From an uncultured Collinsella sp. (GTDB taxonomy: Bacteria; Actinomycetota; Coriobacteriia; Coriobacteriales; Coriobacteriaceae): a stretch of DNA of 40,730 nucleotides. This document shows, piece by piece, positions 24,904 to 33,453 of the stretch. Where the stretch lies: assembly GCA_900543025.1 (NCBI GenBank), contig UQPP01000018.1:1-40730 (forward strand). The letters run 5' to 3'. The notes under the pieces are model-generated. The model was not told the DNA's origin. It ran no database searches and was given only the letters and a program-made list of their open reading frames with translations. How positions within the stretch are numbered: the stretch's first letter is position 1; every line of letters starts with the position of its first letter. The position numbers were made by a program, and so were the translations under genes.

Positions 24904-26517
24904 ATGGCAAGCCTGTCGGATGAAATCTCGTCGCGCCGCACATTCGCGATCATCAGCCACCCGGACGCCGGTAAGACTACGCTTACCGAGAAGCTGCTGC
25001 TCTATACCGGCAGCATTCAGACCGCCGGCTCGGTCAAGGGCAAGAGCTCGGCCAAGCATGCCGTCTCGGACTGGATGGACATCGAGAAGGAGCGCGGTAT
25101 TTCCGTTACCTCCTCGGTGCTGCAGTTCACCTACAACGGCGCCTGCGTCAACATCCTCGATACCCCCGGCCACCAGGACTTCTCGGAGGATACCTACCGT
25201 ACCCTTATGGCCGCCGACGCCGCGGTCATGGTCATCGACGGCGCCAAGGGCGTCGAGGCCCAGACCAAAAAGCTCTTTAAGGTCTGCACGCTGCGCCACA
25301 TTCCCATCTTCACCTTTGTGAACAAGCTCGACCACGAGGCTCGCGATCCGTTTGAGCTCATGGAAGAGATTGAGAACGTCCTGGGCATCAATACGTATCC
25401 CATGAACTGGCCGATCGGCAGCGGCCGCAACTTCCGCGGCGTGTTCGATCGTCAGACCCGTCGCGTCATTGCCTTTGAGGGCGACGGCCACGCCAACGCC
25501 ACCAAGAAGGTCGCCGAGGTCGAGGCCGAGCTGGGCGATCCCGCCATGGATGAGCTCATTGGCGAGGAGAACCATAAGAACCTAATGGACGATATCGAGC
25601 TGCTCGATGGCGCCGGCGACGAGCTCGACTTGGATGCCGTGGCCTGCGGCAAGCTGAGCCCGGCGTTCTTTGGCTCGGCGCTCACTAACTTTGGCGTGGA
25701 GCCCTTCCTCAAGGAGTTCCTGCGTCTGGCCCCGACGCCGCGCGCCTACACCGACACGCTCACCAGCGAGCCGGTCGATCCTTGCCGCGACGACTTTAGC
25801 GGCTTTGTGTTTAAGATCCAGGCCAATATGGACAAGAACCACCGCGACCGCATCGCCTTTGTGCGTATTTGCTCGGGCAAGTTCGAGCGCGGCATGGACG
25901 CCTTCCACGTGCAGGGCAACCGCAAGCTCAAGCTTGCCACGGGCACGTCGATGATGGCCGATGACCGTGCCATCGTGGACGAGGCGTACGCGGGCGATAT
26001 CGTGGGCCTGTTCGATCCGGGTATCTTTAGCATCGGCGACACCGTGTGCTCCGGCAAGCGCCACGTGCAGTATCCGCAGATCCCGACGTTTGCCCCCGAG
26101 ATGTTCGCTCGCATTACGCAGGTCGACACGCTCAAGCGCAAGCAGTTCGTCAAGGGCATGGAGGAGCTTGCCCAGGAGGGTGCTATCCAGATCTTCCGCG
26201 AGCTGGGTGCCGGCATGGAGAGCGTCATCGTGGGCGTGGTCGGCGTGCTGCAGTTTGAGGTACTCGAGCGCCGCCTCAAGGCCGAGTACCGTGTTGAGGT
26301 TCGTCGCCAGCCACTGCCCTATACGGACATCCGCTGGATCCAGAACGACCCCGACACCATCGATATCCCGGGCCTTTCGCTCACGCGCGACACGCTGCGC
26401 GTCGAGGACATGCGCGGCGGCAAGTTGCTGCTGTTCACGAGCCCGTGGAACGTGGATTGGGCTACCGACCACAATCCCGACCTTATCCTGTCGGAGTTTG
26501 GCAACGTAGCGTTTTAA
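24904..26517 (+). CDS. prfC: Peptide chain release factor 3
   Basis: The RF3 GTPase, which removes RF1 or RF2 from the ribosome after termination; 537 aa, close to the usual 525-535. The G domain has ISHPDAGKTTLTEKLL (P-loop at about 19-26), the switch II motif DTPGHQDFSEDTYR, and NKLD for guanine recognition. The effector region includes RGISVTSSVLQF. The C-terminal domains II and III follow with GVVGVLQFEVLERRLKAEYRVE. AGAAAGGA supports the ATG at 24904 (MASLSDEI) over the ATG at 24877. A GC-rich inverted repeat (26524-26553) after the stop may terminate it. Confidence 0.95.
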   Translation: MASLSDEISSRRTFAIISHPDAGKTTLTEKLLLYTGSIQTAGSVKGKSSAKHAVSDWMDIEKERGISVTSSVLQFTYNGACVNILDTPGHQDFSEDTYRTLMAADAAVMVIDGAKGVEAQTKKLFKVCTLRHIPIFTFVNKLDHEARDPFELMEEIENVLGINTYPMNWPIGSGRNFRGVFDRQTRRVIAFEGDGHANATKKVAEVEAELGDPAMDELIGEENHKNLMDDIELLDGAGDELDLDAVACGKLSPAFFGSALTNFGVEPFLKEFLRLAPTPRAYTDTLTSEPVDPCRDDFSGFVFKIQANMDKNHRDRIAFVRICSGKFERGMDAFHVQGNRKLKLATGTSMMADDRAIVDEAYAGDIVGLFDPGIFSIGDTVCSGKRHVQYPQIPTFAPEMFARITQVDTLKRKQFVKGMEELAQEGAIQIFRELGAGMESVIVGVVGVLQFEVLERRLKAEYRVEVRRQPLPYTDIRWIQNDPDTIDIPGLSLTRDTLRVEDMRGGKLLLFTSPWNVDWATDHNPDLILSEFGNVAF

Positions 26518-26523
26518 CGCATC

Positions 26524-26553
26524 GGCGCGGTGGCCCTGCGGGGCTGCCGCGCC
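26524..26553 (+). terminator. GC-rich hairpin after prfC
   Basis: GGCGCGG (26524-26530) and CCGCGCC (26547-26553), with GGC/GCC pairs inside, are followed by GTTTGCTTG. The T content of the tail is modest, so this is a plausible but not strong terminator. Confidence 0.5.
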
Positions 26554-26617
26554 GTTTGCTTGCCTGATGTCGTGTGAGCGGCTATCATACCCACCGTCGT
26601 CTCAAGACCGGGGCGTC

Positions 26618-26667
26618 CGAGCAGTTCGGGTCCGATATCCTGCTCGTTAAACCTAAAACCAAAGGAG
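26618..26667 (+). promoter_or_regulatory. Possible preQ1-I-like riboswitch before the transporter gene
   Basis: A 7-bp stem CGAGCAG (26618-26624) / CTGCTCG (26640-26646) encloses a loop starting TTCGGGT. An A-rich tail (TTAAACCTAAAACC, 26647-26660) runs directly into the ribosome binding site AAAGGAG (26661-26667). GGT in the loop can pair with ACC in the tail, giving an H-type pseudoknot that would hide the ribosome binding site. This layout, including the GTTC at the stem-loop junction, resembles preQ1-I riboswitches. The gene downstream is a queuosine-precursor transporter, a known regulon member. The core deviates from the consensus I remember, so the call is tentative. Confidence 0.4.
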
Positions 26668-26673
26668 TACATA

Positions 26674-27396
26674 ATGATCAAGAAGGTCATGGAGGACTAC
26701 AAGGTCCTGTTGCGGAGCATTCCCGCGGCAACGGTTTCGCTGTTTTTCGTGAGCGTCATCATGATGAACCTACTGGCCAACAAAGAGCTCATCAGCCTGC
26801 CGTATCTGGCGCTCGACTGTGGCTTTGTGGTGAGCTGGGTTTCGTTTTTGTGCCAGGACATGATCTGCAAGCGCTTCGGCGCCAAGGCATCCATTAAAAT
26901 CTCTATCCTCGCGCTGCTGGTTAACCTGGCCGTGAGCCTGTGCTTTTGGGCATGCTCGCTCACGCCCGGTATGTGGGGTGCCTACTACGACACCGGCATG
27001 ATCGAGGTCAACACTGCCCTTAACGCCACCATCGGTGGCACCTGGTACGTGGTGCTGGGCTCTTCGCTGGCAATGCTCGTTTCTGCCGTGGTTAACTCCA
27101 CGCTCAACCAGTCGCTCGGCCGTATGCTCAAAAAGAATAACTTTGCGAGCTTCGCCTTCCGTTCCTATGTGTCCACGGGCGTTGGCCAGTTTATCGACAA
27201 CCTGGTCTTTGCCATTGTGGTAAGCCACACGTTCTTTGGTTGGACCTGGGTACAGGTCCTTATGTGCTCGCTGACCGGCGCTGTTGCCGAGCTGCTGTGC
27301 GAGGTCTTCCTGAGCCCCGTGGGCTACAAGGTCGTGCGCGGCTGGGAGCGCGAGAATGTGGGCTCCGAGTACCTCGAGCGCCACGCAACCGCCTAA
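26674..27396 (+). CDS. Queuosine precursor transporter, VUT/YhhQ family
   Basis: A 240-aa membrane protein with about six or seven helices, of the VUT (YhhQ) family that imports queuosine precursors such as preQ0, preQ1 or queuine. Family-like segments are MMNLLANKELIS, FVVSWVSFLCQDMICKRFGAKASIKI, and the intramembrane polar motif STGVGQFIDNLVFAIV (the QxxD pattern). The C-terminal part AELLCEVFLSPVGYKVV also matches. AAAGGAG sits 6 bases before the ATG, in a leader that can fold like a preQ1 switch. An SDR gene follows 9 bases after the stop. Confidence 0.88.
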   Translation: MIKKVMEDYKVLLRSIPAATVSLFFVSVIMMNLLANKELISLPYLALDCGFVVSWVSFLCQDMICKRFGAKASIKISILALLVNLAVSLCFWACSLTPGMWGAYYDTGMIEVNTALNATIGGTWYVVLGSSLAMLVSAVVNSTLNQSLGRMLKKNNFASFAFRSYVSTGVGQFIDNLVFAIVVSHTFFGWTWVQVLMCSLTGAVAELLCEVFLSPVGYKVVRGWERENVGSEYLERHATA

Positions 27397-27405
27397 GGAG
27401 CAAGT

Positions 27406-28086
27406 ATGCGGGTTTTGATCACGGGCGCTTCGGGTGGTATCGGAGCCGCGTGCGTGCAGCGCTTTTTGGACGAGGGCCACGAGGTCGTGGGCTTTGATCT
27501 GCTGCCGGCGGCGATCGAACACGAGCGCTACCGCCATCTGATCGTTGATGTCCGCGAGCCGGACTCGTTTCCAAGCGACCTTGAACCCCAGGTAATCGTG
27601 AATGTTGCCGGTACGCAGGATTCGGCCGACGACATCGCCGCCAACCTGTGTGGCACCATCAACGTGACCGAGCGCTACGCCTTTGTGGGGGAGGGGCTTG
27701 CCGCCAAGCCGGCGCCGGCTATTAAATCCGTGGTCAATGTGGGGTCGGCGAGCGGGCATACGGGATCGGAGTTTCCCGCCTATGCTGCCAGCAAGGGCGG
27801 CATTATCGCCTACACCAAGAACCTTGCAAACCGGCTGGCACCGCAGGCCATCGCCAACAGTGTGGACCCGGGCGGCGTTATCACGCCGCTCAACCGTTGC
27901 GTGATGGAAGACGAACACCTGTGGAGCCAGATTATGGAGCTCACGCCGCTTAAACGCTGGGCCACTGCCCAAGAGATCGCCGAGTGGATCTACTTTGTGG
28001 GCGTGACTAACCGGTTTATGACCGGGCAGAGCCTGTTGATCGATGGCGGCGAGGCCGGCCGCACACAATTTATTTGGCCCGAGTAG
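27406..28086 (+). CDS. Short-chain dehydrogenase/reductase
   Basis: A 226-aa NAD(P)-dependent oxidoreductase of the classical SDR type. It has the cofactor motif TGASGGIG (residues 7-14), NVAG, the catalytic Ser in VNVGSASGHTG, the YxxxK pair in AYAASKGG, the PGG segment (SVDPGGVITPL) and the C-terminal FMTGQSLLIDGG. The loop between the Rossmann strands is shorter than in FabG. It follows the transporter by 9 bases and shares its terminator, so the two are cotranscribed. The substrate is unknown; no sequence feature links it to queuosine chemistry. Confidence 0.9.
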   Translation: MRVLITGASGGIGAACVQRFLDEGHEVVGFDLLPAAIEHERYRHLIVDVREPDSFPSDLEPQVIVNVAGTQDSADDIAANLCGTINVTERYAFVGEGLAAKPAPAIKSVVNVGSASGHTGSEFPAYAASKGGIIAYTKNLANRLAPQAIANSVDPGGVITPLNRCVMEDEHLWSQIMELTPLKRWATAQEIAEWIYFVGVTNRFMTGQSLLIDGGEAGRTQFIWPE

Positions 28087-28087
28087 G

Positions 28088-28123
28088 AAACGCGCCCGAT
28101 GGAAAGCCGTCGGGCGCGTTTTT
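28088..28123. terminator. Bidirectional terminator between SDR and ung
   Basis: A 12-bp perfect stem, AAACGCGCCCGA (28088-28099) with TCGGGCGCGTTT (28110-28121), then TT. On the minus strand the A-rich side also gives a T tract, so it can serve the convergent ung gene. Confidence 0.85.
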
Positions 28124-28136
28124 GATGTATCGATTT

Positions 28137-28862
28137 TTAGCCGAGGCAAGTCCAGTTGACGGGAGTCGAGCCGTGCTGTTCGAGTAGCCGATTGGCTGCC
28201 GAGAAGGGGCGCGACCCCATAAAGGCGGGGAGTTCTGCCGTGGCACGGTTGGCCGAAAGCGGCGAGGGATGCGTAGAGGCTAGGCAGAACTTGTCGGTTG
28301 CCTTGCCCGCGCCGGTCGTGGCGAGCTTGCCTTCGACCATCTGCTGGGCAAAGCGGCCCCATGCCAAAAAGACTACCGGTTGGGGCAGCTGACAGCAGCG
28401 TTCGATAACGTAGTCGGTCAGCGTACTCCAGCCCAGTTTGGCGTGCGAGTTCGCGGCATGCTCGCGCACGGTGAGCGTGGTGTTGAGGAGCAGGACGCCC
28501 TGCTGTGCCCATGGGGTTAGGTCTCCCGTGGCGGGAATAGGGCAATCCAGATCGGCTTTGAGTTCCTTATAGATGTTGCGCAGGCTCGGCGGCAACTTGG
28601 TTTGCGTCGCGGGGACCGAGAACGACAGTCCCATTGCCTGGTTGGGCCCGTGATAGGGGTCCTGACCCAAAATGACAACCTTGACCTGGTCGGCCGGCGT
28701 ATAGACGAGGGCATTGAGAATGTCGTCTTGTGCCGGGTAGATGGTCTGCTCGGCACGCAAAAGGGCGATGCGCTCGAGCAGCTGGTTCGTAGTGTCACGT
28801 ACCGGCTGCGGCGCATCGCCCAACCAAGTTGCTATGTTGCGATCGCGAGTTGCGGTGTCCAT
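28137..28862 (-). CDS. ung: Uracil-DNA glycosylase, family 1
   Basis: Base-excision repair enzyme that removes uracil from DNA; 241 aa, slightly longer than the usual 220-230. The catalytic water-activating motif GQDPYHG (66-72, Asp68), the uracil-recognition segment LLLNTTLTVR, the FLAWGRFAQ strand and the DNA-intercalation loop HPSPLSANR (catalytic His) are all intact. AGGAGC precedes the ATG. It is monocistronic, convergent with the SDR gene, and followed on the same strand by the DMT transporter gene's 3' end region. Confidence 0.95.
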   Translation of the reverse strand: MDTATRDRNIATWLGDAPQPVRDTTNQLLERIALLRAEQTIYPAQDDILNALVYTPADQVKVVILGQDPYHGPNQAMGLSFSVPATQTKLPPSLRNIYKELKADLDCPIPATGDLTPWAQQGVLLLNTTLTVREHAANSHAKLGWSTLTDYVIERCCQLPQPVVFLAWGRFAQQMVEGKLATTGAGKATDKFCLASTHPSPLSANRATAELPAFMGSRPFSAANRLLEQHGSTPVNWTCLG

Positions 28863-28950
28863 GGGGCTCCTTTATGCCAGATGCTCTGTTGGCATCTATT
28901 GTAAAGGCGCACCGGTTGCCTTTATGCCGCGGCTGTATGAAGAGTGGGGT

Positions 28951-29853
28951 CTACGAAACGTGCTCGGGCGCTCCTGCCATGCGAGCCTGTCCATGCGCGC
29001 GAAGGCGCGGAAGCTCGACGGTTGCCACCATGACGCCGGTGAGGATGAGAGCGGCGCCAAAGAAGGCGATGGGGCTCAGGACCTCGCCGACCAGGAAGAA
29101 CGAAAAGACGGCGGAGCAGACCGGTTCGAGCGAGAAAGCGAAGCCGGTGGTCTCGGCAGGCACGTGGGGCTGCACGAGCGTCTGGGTGATAAAGCCATAG
29201 GCAGAGCAGATGAGTGCGAGCGCGACGACGACCACGATCTCGCTCGGCGTGCCGGGAAGCGTGAAACCGCCAAAGGTGAATGCGGCGATACCCGAGAACA
29301 AGCCGCCAAAGCCCAGCTGCCAAACGCCCAAAGCCAGCGGGTCGACATCTTCGACAAAGCGCTTGGCGACAATGATGTGTCCGGCATAGACAAAGGCGGA
29401 GAGCAGCATGATGAGCGCGCCCGGGTTCAGGCTGGTGAAGTCGGCGCCCGAGAGCAGTAGCATGCCGCAGGTGACGATGGTGGTGCCGACGAGCACCTTG
29501 CGCTCGGGGGCGCGGCGCAGCAGGGCGGCGTTGGCAAACGGCACGATCACGACCGTCAGGCTCTGCAAAAAGCCGGCAGTGGAGGCAGAGGTGAGGCTGG
29601 AGCCCAGGCACATGCAGGTGAGCTCGGTTGCCATGATGGCGCCGATGATGGCGGCGCGAACCATAAGGTCGCGGTTGATACGGAAAGCGCGCTTGTGGAA
29701 GAGCAGCAGGCAGGCAACAAAGGCGATGATGCAGCGTAGCGCAACGATGCTCGTGGCGTTCATGCTGTCCATGCCGATCTTCATAAGGGGGTACGAAAAG
29801 CCCCATGCTACGGGAACGGAAAATGAGAGCGCGATTGCTTTTTTGCGATCCAT
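28951..29853 (-). CDS. EamA/DMT-family transporter
   Basis: A 300-aa inner-membrane protein made of two EamA repeats of about five helices each. The first begins ALSFSVPVAWGFSYPLMKIGMDSM, the second ADFTSLNPGALIMLLSAFVYAGHIIVAKRF; each ends in the family's helix with a conserved glutamate (LTCMCLGSSLTSAS, and SLEPVCSAVFSFFLVGEVLSPIAFFGAALILTG, respectively). Members export amino acids or metabolites. AGGAGT precedes the ATG. The LysR gene at 30012 is divergent across 158 bp, the classical position for its regulator, so control by that protein is likely. Confidence 0.9.
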   Translation of the reverse strand: MDRKKAIALSFSVPVAWGFSYPLMKIGMDSMNATSIVALRCIIAFVACLLLFHKRAFRINRDLMVRAAIIGAIMATELTCMCLGSSLTSASTAGFLQSLTVVIVPFANAALLRRAPERKVLVGTTIVTCGMLLLSGADFTSLNPGALIMLLSAFVYAGHIIVAKRFVEDVDPLALGVWQLGFGGLFSGIAAFTFGGFTLPGTPSEIVVVVALALICSAYGFITQTLVQPHVPAETTGFAFSLEPVCSAVFSFFLVGEVLSPIAFFGAALILTGVMVATVELPRLRAHGQARMAGAPEHVS

Positions 29854-30011
29854 GGGACTCCTTTTGTTACAGAACGGTTTCGTAAAAAGGATTCTGCTCC
29901 CAGATGTGGATGTAGTAAAGCGAATGTATCTTCAGTATGATTAAGAAATGCTAATGTAGGTAAAAATAGCCCTGGCAAAACGTTTTACGGCTGCATTGAT
30001 GTGGAGGCACG

Positions 30012-30878
30012 ATGACATCGCGGTATCAGATTGTTTGTATGGTGGTCGACTGCGGAAGTCTTAAGGGCGCGGCGGACGAGCTGGGCTATACGCAAAGTGC
30101 GGTGAGCCAGGCCGTCAAGGCGCTTGAACGCGAGCTGGGTACCACGCTTATCGAGCGCGGAAAACAGGGTGTGTCGCTTACGCGCGATGGCAAGCAGTAT
30201 CTGCCGTATCTGCGACAGATCGTAACTGCCGAGGCCGAGCTCGAGGGCAAGCGCCAGGAGCTGCTGGGGCTCTCCTCGACTGATATTCGCATTGCGACGT
30301 TTACCAACGTGAGCCGTACCGTGTTGCCGCGCGTAATCCGCGACTTTGGAGCCCTGCACCCGGGCGTGCACTTTACCCTCAAGCAGGGCGATTACACGCG
30401 CAACGCCCAGTGGGTGCACGATGGCGTGGTCGATTTTTGCTTTACGGCACGCGGGTTTACCGCGGGGCTCGAGAAGCGCGTGGTCTATCACGACGAGTTG
30501 GTGGCACTGCTGCCGGCCGCGCATCCGCTGGCGGCAAAGGAGAAGGTGACGCTCGCCGACCTGGCGTCCGAGCCGTTTGTGTTGCTGGATGAGGGCGAAC
30601 AGAGCCTGGTGCTCGATGCATTTGCGGCGCATGGGCTGTCGCCGCACGTGACGAGTGAGGTGACCGACGACTACACAATCATGGCGATGGTCGAGGAGGG
30701 CCTAGGCGTGAGTATGCTTTATCGCCGTACCGTTGAGGGCGTGCAAGCCGATATCCGTGTGCGGCCCATCGTGCATGCCCCCTCGCGCGACGTAGTGGCG
30801 GCCTGGCGCAGCTGGGATACCATGCCCATCGCCACGAGGCGCTTTATCGACTATATGAGCTCGCATATTGTCAATTAA
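30012..30878 (+). CDS. LysR-family transcriptional regulator
   Basis: A 288-aa regulator with an N-terminal winged helix (GSLKGAADELGYTQSAVSQAVKALERELGTTLIERGKQGVSLTRDGKQYLPY) and a C-terminal co-inducer-binding domain starting near residue 90 (IRIATFTNVSRTVLPRVIRDFGALHPGVHFTLKQGD). GGAGG at 30005 region supports the ATG at 30012. It is divergent from the DMT transporter gene, which it probably controls; the 158-bp gap is AT-rich and suits LysR binding. It is convergent with the MATE gene downstream, 27 bases away. The ligand is unknown. Confidence 0.92.
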   Translation: MTSRYQIVCMVVDCGSLKGAADELGYTQSAVSQAVKALERELGTTLIERGKQGVSLTRDGKQYLPYLRQIVTAEAELEGKRQELLGLSSTDIRIATFTNVSRTVLPRVIRDFGALHPGVHFTLKQGDYTRNAQWVHDGVVDFCFTARGFTAGLEKRVVYHDELVALLPAAHPLAAKEKVTLADLASEPFVLLDEGEQSLVLDAFAAHGLSPHVTSEVTDDYTIMAMVEEGLGVSMLYRRTVEGVQADIRVRPIVHAPSRDVVAAWRSWDTMPIATRRFIDYMSSHIVN

Positions 30879-30905
30879 TGACTGGCGTAGCGTTGGGTGC
30901 GGTGT

Positions 30906-32288
30906 TTAGCGGGCTGTCGCTTTGGCTTGGGTGGCGCGATAGGTGCGTGCCGGGTGGCAGAGTAGCACCGCCACGACCATAAAGAACGCCGTGGTGCCCA
31001 GGCTGATGGGGTAGACCATCATGATGTTCGCAAAGGTGCGGAAGTGCGGGAACACGCAGAAAACCCAATAGAAGCGGATGCCGCAGACGCAGATCATGGT
31101 GATGAGGGCGGGCGTGAGCGAGATACCAAAGCCGCGCAGGTAACCTGACATGTTTTCGTAGAACATGCTAAAGGCGTACGCCGGGAAGATCGAGCACACG
31201 CGGATATAGCCGATTGAGACGATGTTGGGGTCGCTGTTGAACAGCGACAAAATCTCGCGCCCCAGGCCGACAATAACGATGATCGTGGTGAGCGCGACGA
31301 TACCGCCTTCGACCAGGCAGACCTTGAGCGTTTTGGTGCAACGGTCGATCTGGCGGGCACCGTGGTTTTGTCCCACAAAGGTGGTGCAAGCCTGGCTAAA
31401 GCTGTTGAGCAGGTTGTAGCATGCGTACTCCAAGCTCATAGCGGCGCTCGATGCCGCCATGACCTCGGTGCCCAGGCTGTTGATGGCAGACTGGATGATG
31501 ATGTTGGCGACGGCAAAGACGGCGCTCTGGATGCCGGCGGGCAGGCCGATCTTGACGATGCGCTTGAGGGCGACGGGGTCGATAGCAAGGTCGCGTAGGG
31601 TGACACGGACGACGGAGTCGGTCTTGAGCAGGCGGATAAAGAGCGTAGCGGCGCTGACGGTGTAGGCGATGGCGGTGGCGATGGCGACGCCCGCGACGCC
31701 CCAGTGGAGTACGGGGACAAAGATGAGGTCCAGGCCAATGTTGAGGACGGTGGACACGGCAAGCGCCTGCAGCGGCATACGGGTGATGCCGACGGAGCGG
31801 AAGATCGCGGCCTCAAAGTTGTAGAGCAAGATCGAGGGCATGCTGAGCAAAAAGACGCGCAGGTAGAGCGAGGCGAGCGGCATGGTTTCGGCGGGAACGT
31901 TGAGCGCAGCGAGCATGGGCTCGGCAAAGATCTCGCCCAGTGCGATGACGACAAAGCCCACGAGCGCCATTAAAATCGAGGTATGGACGGCGCGTTTGAC
32001 CATGTTCTGATCGTTGCGGCCGATAGCGTTGGCGATGACCACGTTGGAGCCAAGCGACATGCCAATAAACAGGTTGAGCATAAGACTGGTAAGCGGAACA
32101 TTGGAGCCAACCGCCGCCATGGCGAGGGTTCCCTGGTCGCCCGAGAAGTTACCGATGATGACCGTGGCGATGAGGTTCGACAGCTGCTCCAAGATGCTCG
32201 TGGCGGCCACGGGGAAGGCGAACAGGGGAATATTGCGCCACAACGAGCCGGTGGTCATGTCAATGTGCTTAGATACGGTGTCAGCCAT
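30906..32288 (-). CDS. MATE-family efflux transporter
   Basis: A 460-aa membrane protein with about twelve helices in two MATE halves. The first half begins IPLFAFPVAATSILEQLSNLIATVIIGNFSGDQGTLAMAAVGSNVPLTSLMLNLFIGMSLG, the second PVALKRIVKIGLPAGIQSAVFAVANIIIQSAINSLGTEVMAASSAAMSLEYACYNLLNSFSQACTTFVGQNHGA, both typical of DinF/NorM-like MATE proteins. It should export cations or drugs using a sodium or proton gradient. It is a single-gene unit; upstream lies a repeat-containing gap shared with rlmA. Confidence 0.92.
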   Translation of the reverse strand: MADTVSKHIDMTTGSLWRNIPLFAFPVAATSILEQLSNLIATVIIGNFSGDQGTLAMAAVGSNVPLTSLMLNLFIGMSLGSNVVIANAIGRNDQNMVKRAVHTSILMALVGFVVIALGEIFAEPMLAALNVPAETMPLASLYLRVFLLSMPSILLYNFEAAIFRSVGITRMPLQALAVSTVLNIGLDLIFVPVLHWGVAGVAIATAIAYTVSAATLFIRLLKTDSVVRVTLRDLAIDPVALKRIVKIGLPAGIQSAVFAVANIIIQSAINSLGTEVMAASSAAMSLEYACYNLLNSFSQACTTFVGQNHGARQIDRCTKTLKVCLVEGGIVALTTIIVIVGLGREILSLFNSDPNIVSIGYIRVCSIFPAYAFSMFYENMSGYLRGFGISLTPALITMICVCGIRFYWVFCVFPHFRTFANIMMVYPISLGTTAFFMVVAVLLCHPARTYRATQAKATAR

Positions 32289-32364
32289 GCGCTCTCAATC
32301 TCTAATATGCTCTTTCGTGCTTATTTGCGCAGATGATGATACTCCTAATGCAACCATCCGGCAC

Positions 32365-32445
32365 TTAGGGACGTACCTTTTCTGTCGACAGCTGGGGACA
32401 CTCCTTATCTCTTCTAACTAGTCATTCAAGAACGTCCCCAATGAC
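32365..32445. repeat. Dispersed repeat motifs between MATE and rlmA
   Basis: ACTAGTCAT followed by AAGAACGTCC (32417-32437) matches the motifs at 8593-8613 and 9306-9326, and CCCAATGACTAG follows. Upstream, GGGACGTACCTTTT and GGGGACACTCC resemble the GGGAC family at 19825-19882. These are partial, decayed copies without a long stem. Confidence 0.6.
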
Positions 32446-32463
32446 TAGGTGGGGAAGGCGTGC

Positions 32464-32469
32464 GACAAT
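32464..32469 (+). promoter_or_regulatory. Candidate extended -10 box of rlmA
   Basis: GACAAT preceded by TG with one base between (TGCGACAAT), 36 bases before the ATG. AAGGAG at 32492-32497 is the ribosome binding site. Confidence 0.4.
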
Positions 32470-32504
32470 GGTGGGTGTTGTGTTGTTCGCGCTAAGGAGT
32501 TGCC

Positions 32505-33317
32505 ATGTTGTTGTGTCCCGTTTGCCATGAACCGTTGGTGGATGACGAACGCGGTGCTGCATGCACGGGCGGACACCGGTTTGACCGTGCTCGCGAGGGC
32601 TATCTATATCTGCTGCGCTCGTCCAAGAGCGGCGACTCCATGGGCGATCCCAAGTCGCAGGCACGCAGTCGTCGTGACTTTCTGAACCGTGGATACTACG
32701 CGCCGTTGCGCGATGCGATGGTTGAGCAGGTGCGCGAACGGGTGTCTGGGCGCGCCACGTCTGCGAACGGACCCATGACGCTGCTCGATATTTGCTGCGG
32801 TGAGGGCTACTACACCAGCGCCATGGGCGCGGTGCCGGGCGTGGATGCTTACGGTTTCGACCTGGGCAAAGAGATGGTGCGCCTGGCCGCCAAGCGCGGC
32901 GATGCGACCTATTTCGTGGCCAACATGAAGGACATCCCCGTGGCCGATGGCGCCTTCGATATGGTGACCGAACTCTTTGCTCCCTTTAACGAGCGTGAGT
33001 TTTCTCGCGTGCTGGCGCCCGAGGGCTCGCTCTACACCGTCGTGCCAGGTGCACGCCATCTGTTTGGGCTCAAGGAGGTGCTCTACGACACGCCGTACCT
33101 TAACGATGAGAAGCTGCCGAAGACAACCGAGCTCGAGTTAGTCGGAACGCACCGGGTATCTGCGAATATTACGCTCCAGACGCAGGCCGACATCGAGGCG
33201 GTGTTCCAGATGACGCCGTACTACTATCGCACGCGCCCTGCCGACAAAGAGCGCCTGGCAAATTTGGACACCCTTCAAACCGACATCGACTTCATCATCG
33301 CCGAGTACCGCCACTAA
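32505..33317 (+). CDS. rlmA: 23S rRNA (guanine-N1) methyltransferase RlmA
   Basis: A SAM-dependent rRNA methyltransferase of 270 aa. The N-terminal zinc finger has Cys4, Cys7, Cys20 and His24 (CPVCHEPL...CTGGHRFDRAREGYLYLL), a signature of RlmA enzymes, and is followed by GDPKSQARSRRDFLNRGYYAPL. The Rossmann methyltransferase domain has motif I LLDICCGEGYYT and the later segments FGFDL-like AYGFDLGKEMVRLA and MVTELFAPFNEREFSRVLAPEG. Gram-negative RlmA acts on G745 and a Gram-positive relative on G748; which applies here cannot be read from the sequence. It ends at a bidirectional terminator. Confidence 0.9.
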   Translation: MLLCPVCHEPLVDDERGAACTGGHRFDRAREGYLYLLRSSKSGDSMGDPKSQARSRRDFLNRGYYAPLRDAMVEQVRERVSGRATSANGPMTLLDICCGEGYYTSAMGAVPGVDAYGFDLGKEMVRLAAKRGDATYFVANMKDIPVADGAFDMVTELFAPFNEREFSRVLAPEGSLYTVVPGARHLFGLKEVLYDTPYLNDEKLPKTTELELVGTHRVSANITLQTQADIEAVFQMTPYYYRTRPADKERLANLDTLQTDIDFIIAEYRH

Positions 33318-33369
33318 CCTGCCAAAAAAGGGACAGGTTTATTTTGGTAGGTTTTATCTAGGCAAACGC

Positions 33370-33410
33370 AAAGGGCCGACCGCGGAGATGCGCGATCGGC
33401 CCTTTTTATT
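33370..33410. terminator. Bidirectional terminator after rlmA
   Basis: AAAGGGCCGA (33370-33379) pairs with TCGGCCCTTT (33396-33405), with further CGCG pairs inside; TTATT follows on the plus strand. It lies between the convergent rlmA and the small membrane-protein gene. Confidence 0.85.
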
Positions 33411-33453
33411 GGCGTATATACCAGAGTCGCTGAGCGATTGACACGGATGCGGC

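Noticed and set aside
26770..28545. 591-aa open frame on the minus strand
   Set aside because: It is antisense to the VUT transporter, SDR and part of ung, all of which show clear family motifs; its translation is low-complexity and matches no fold I recognise.
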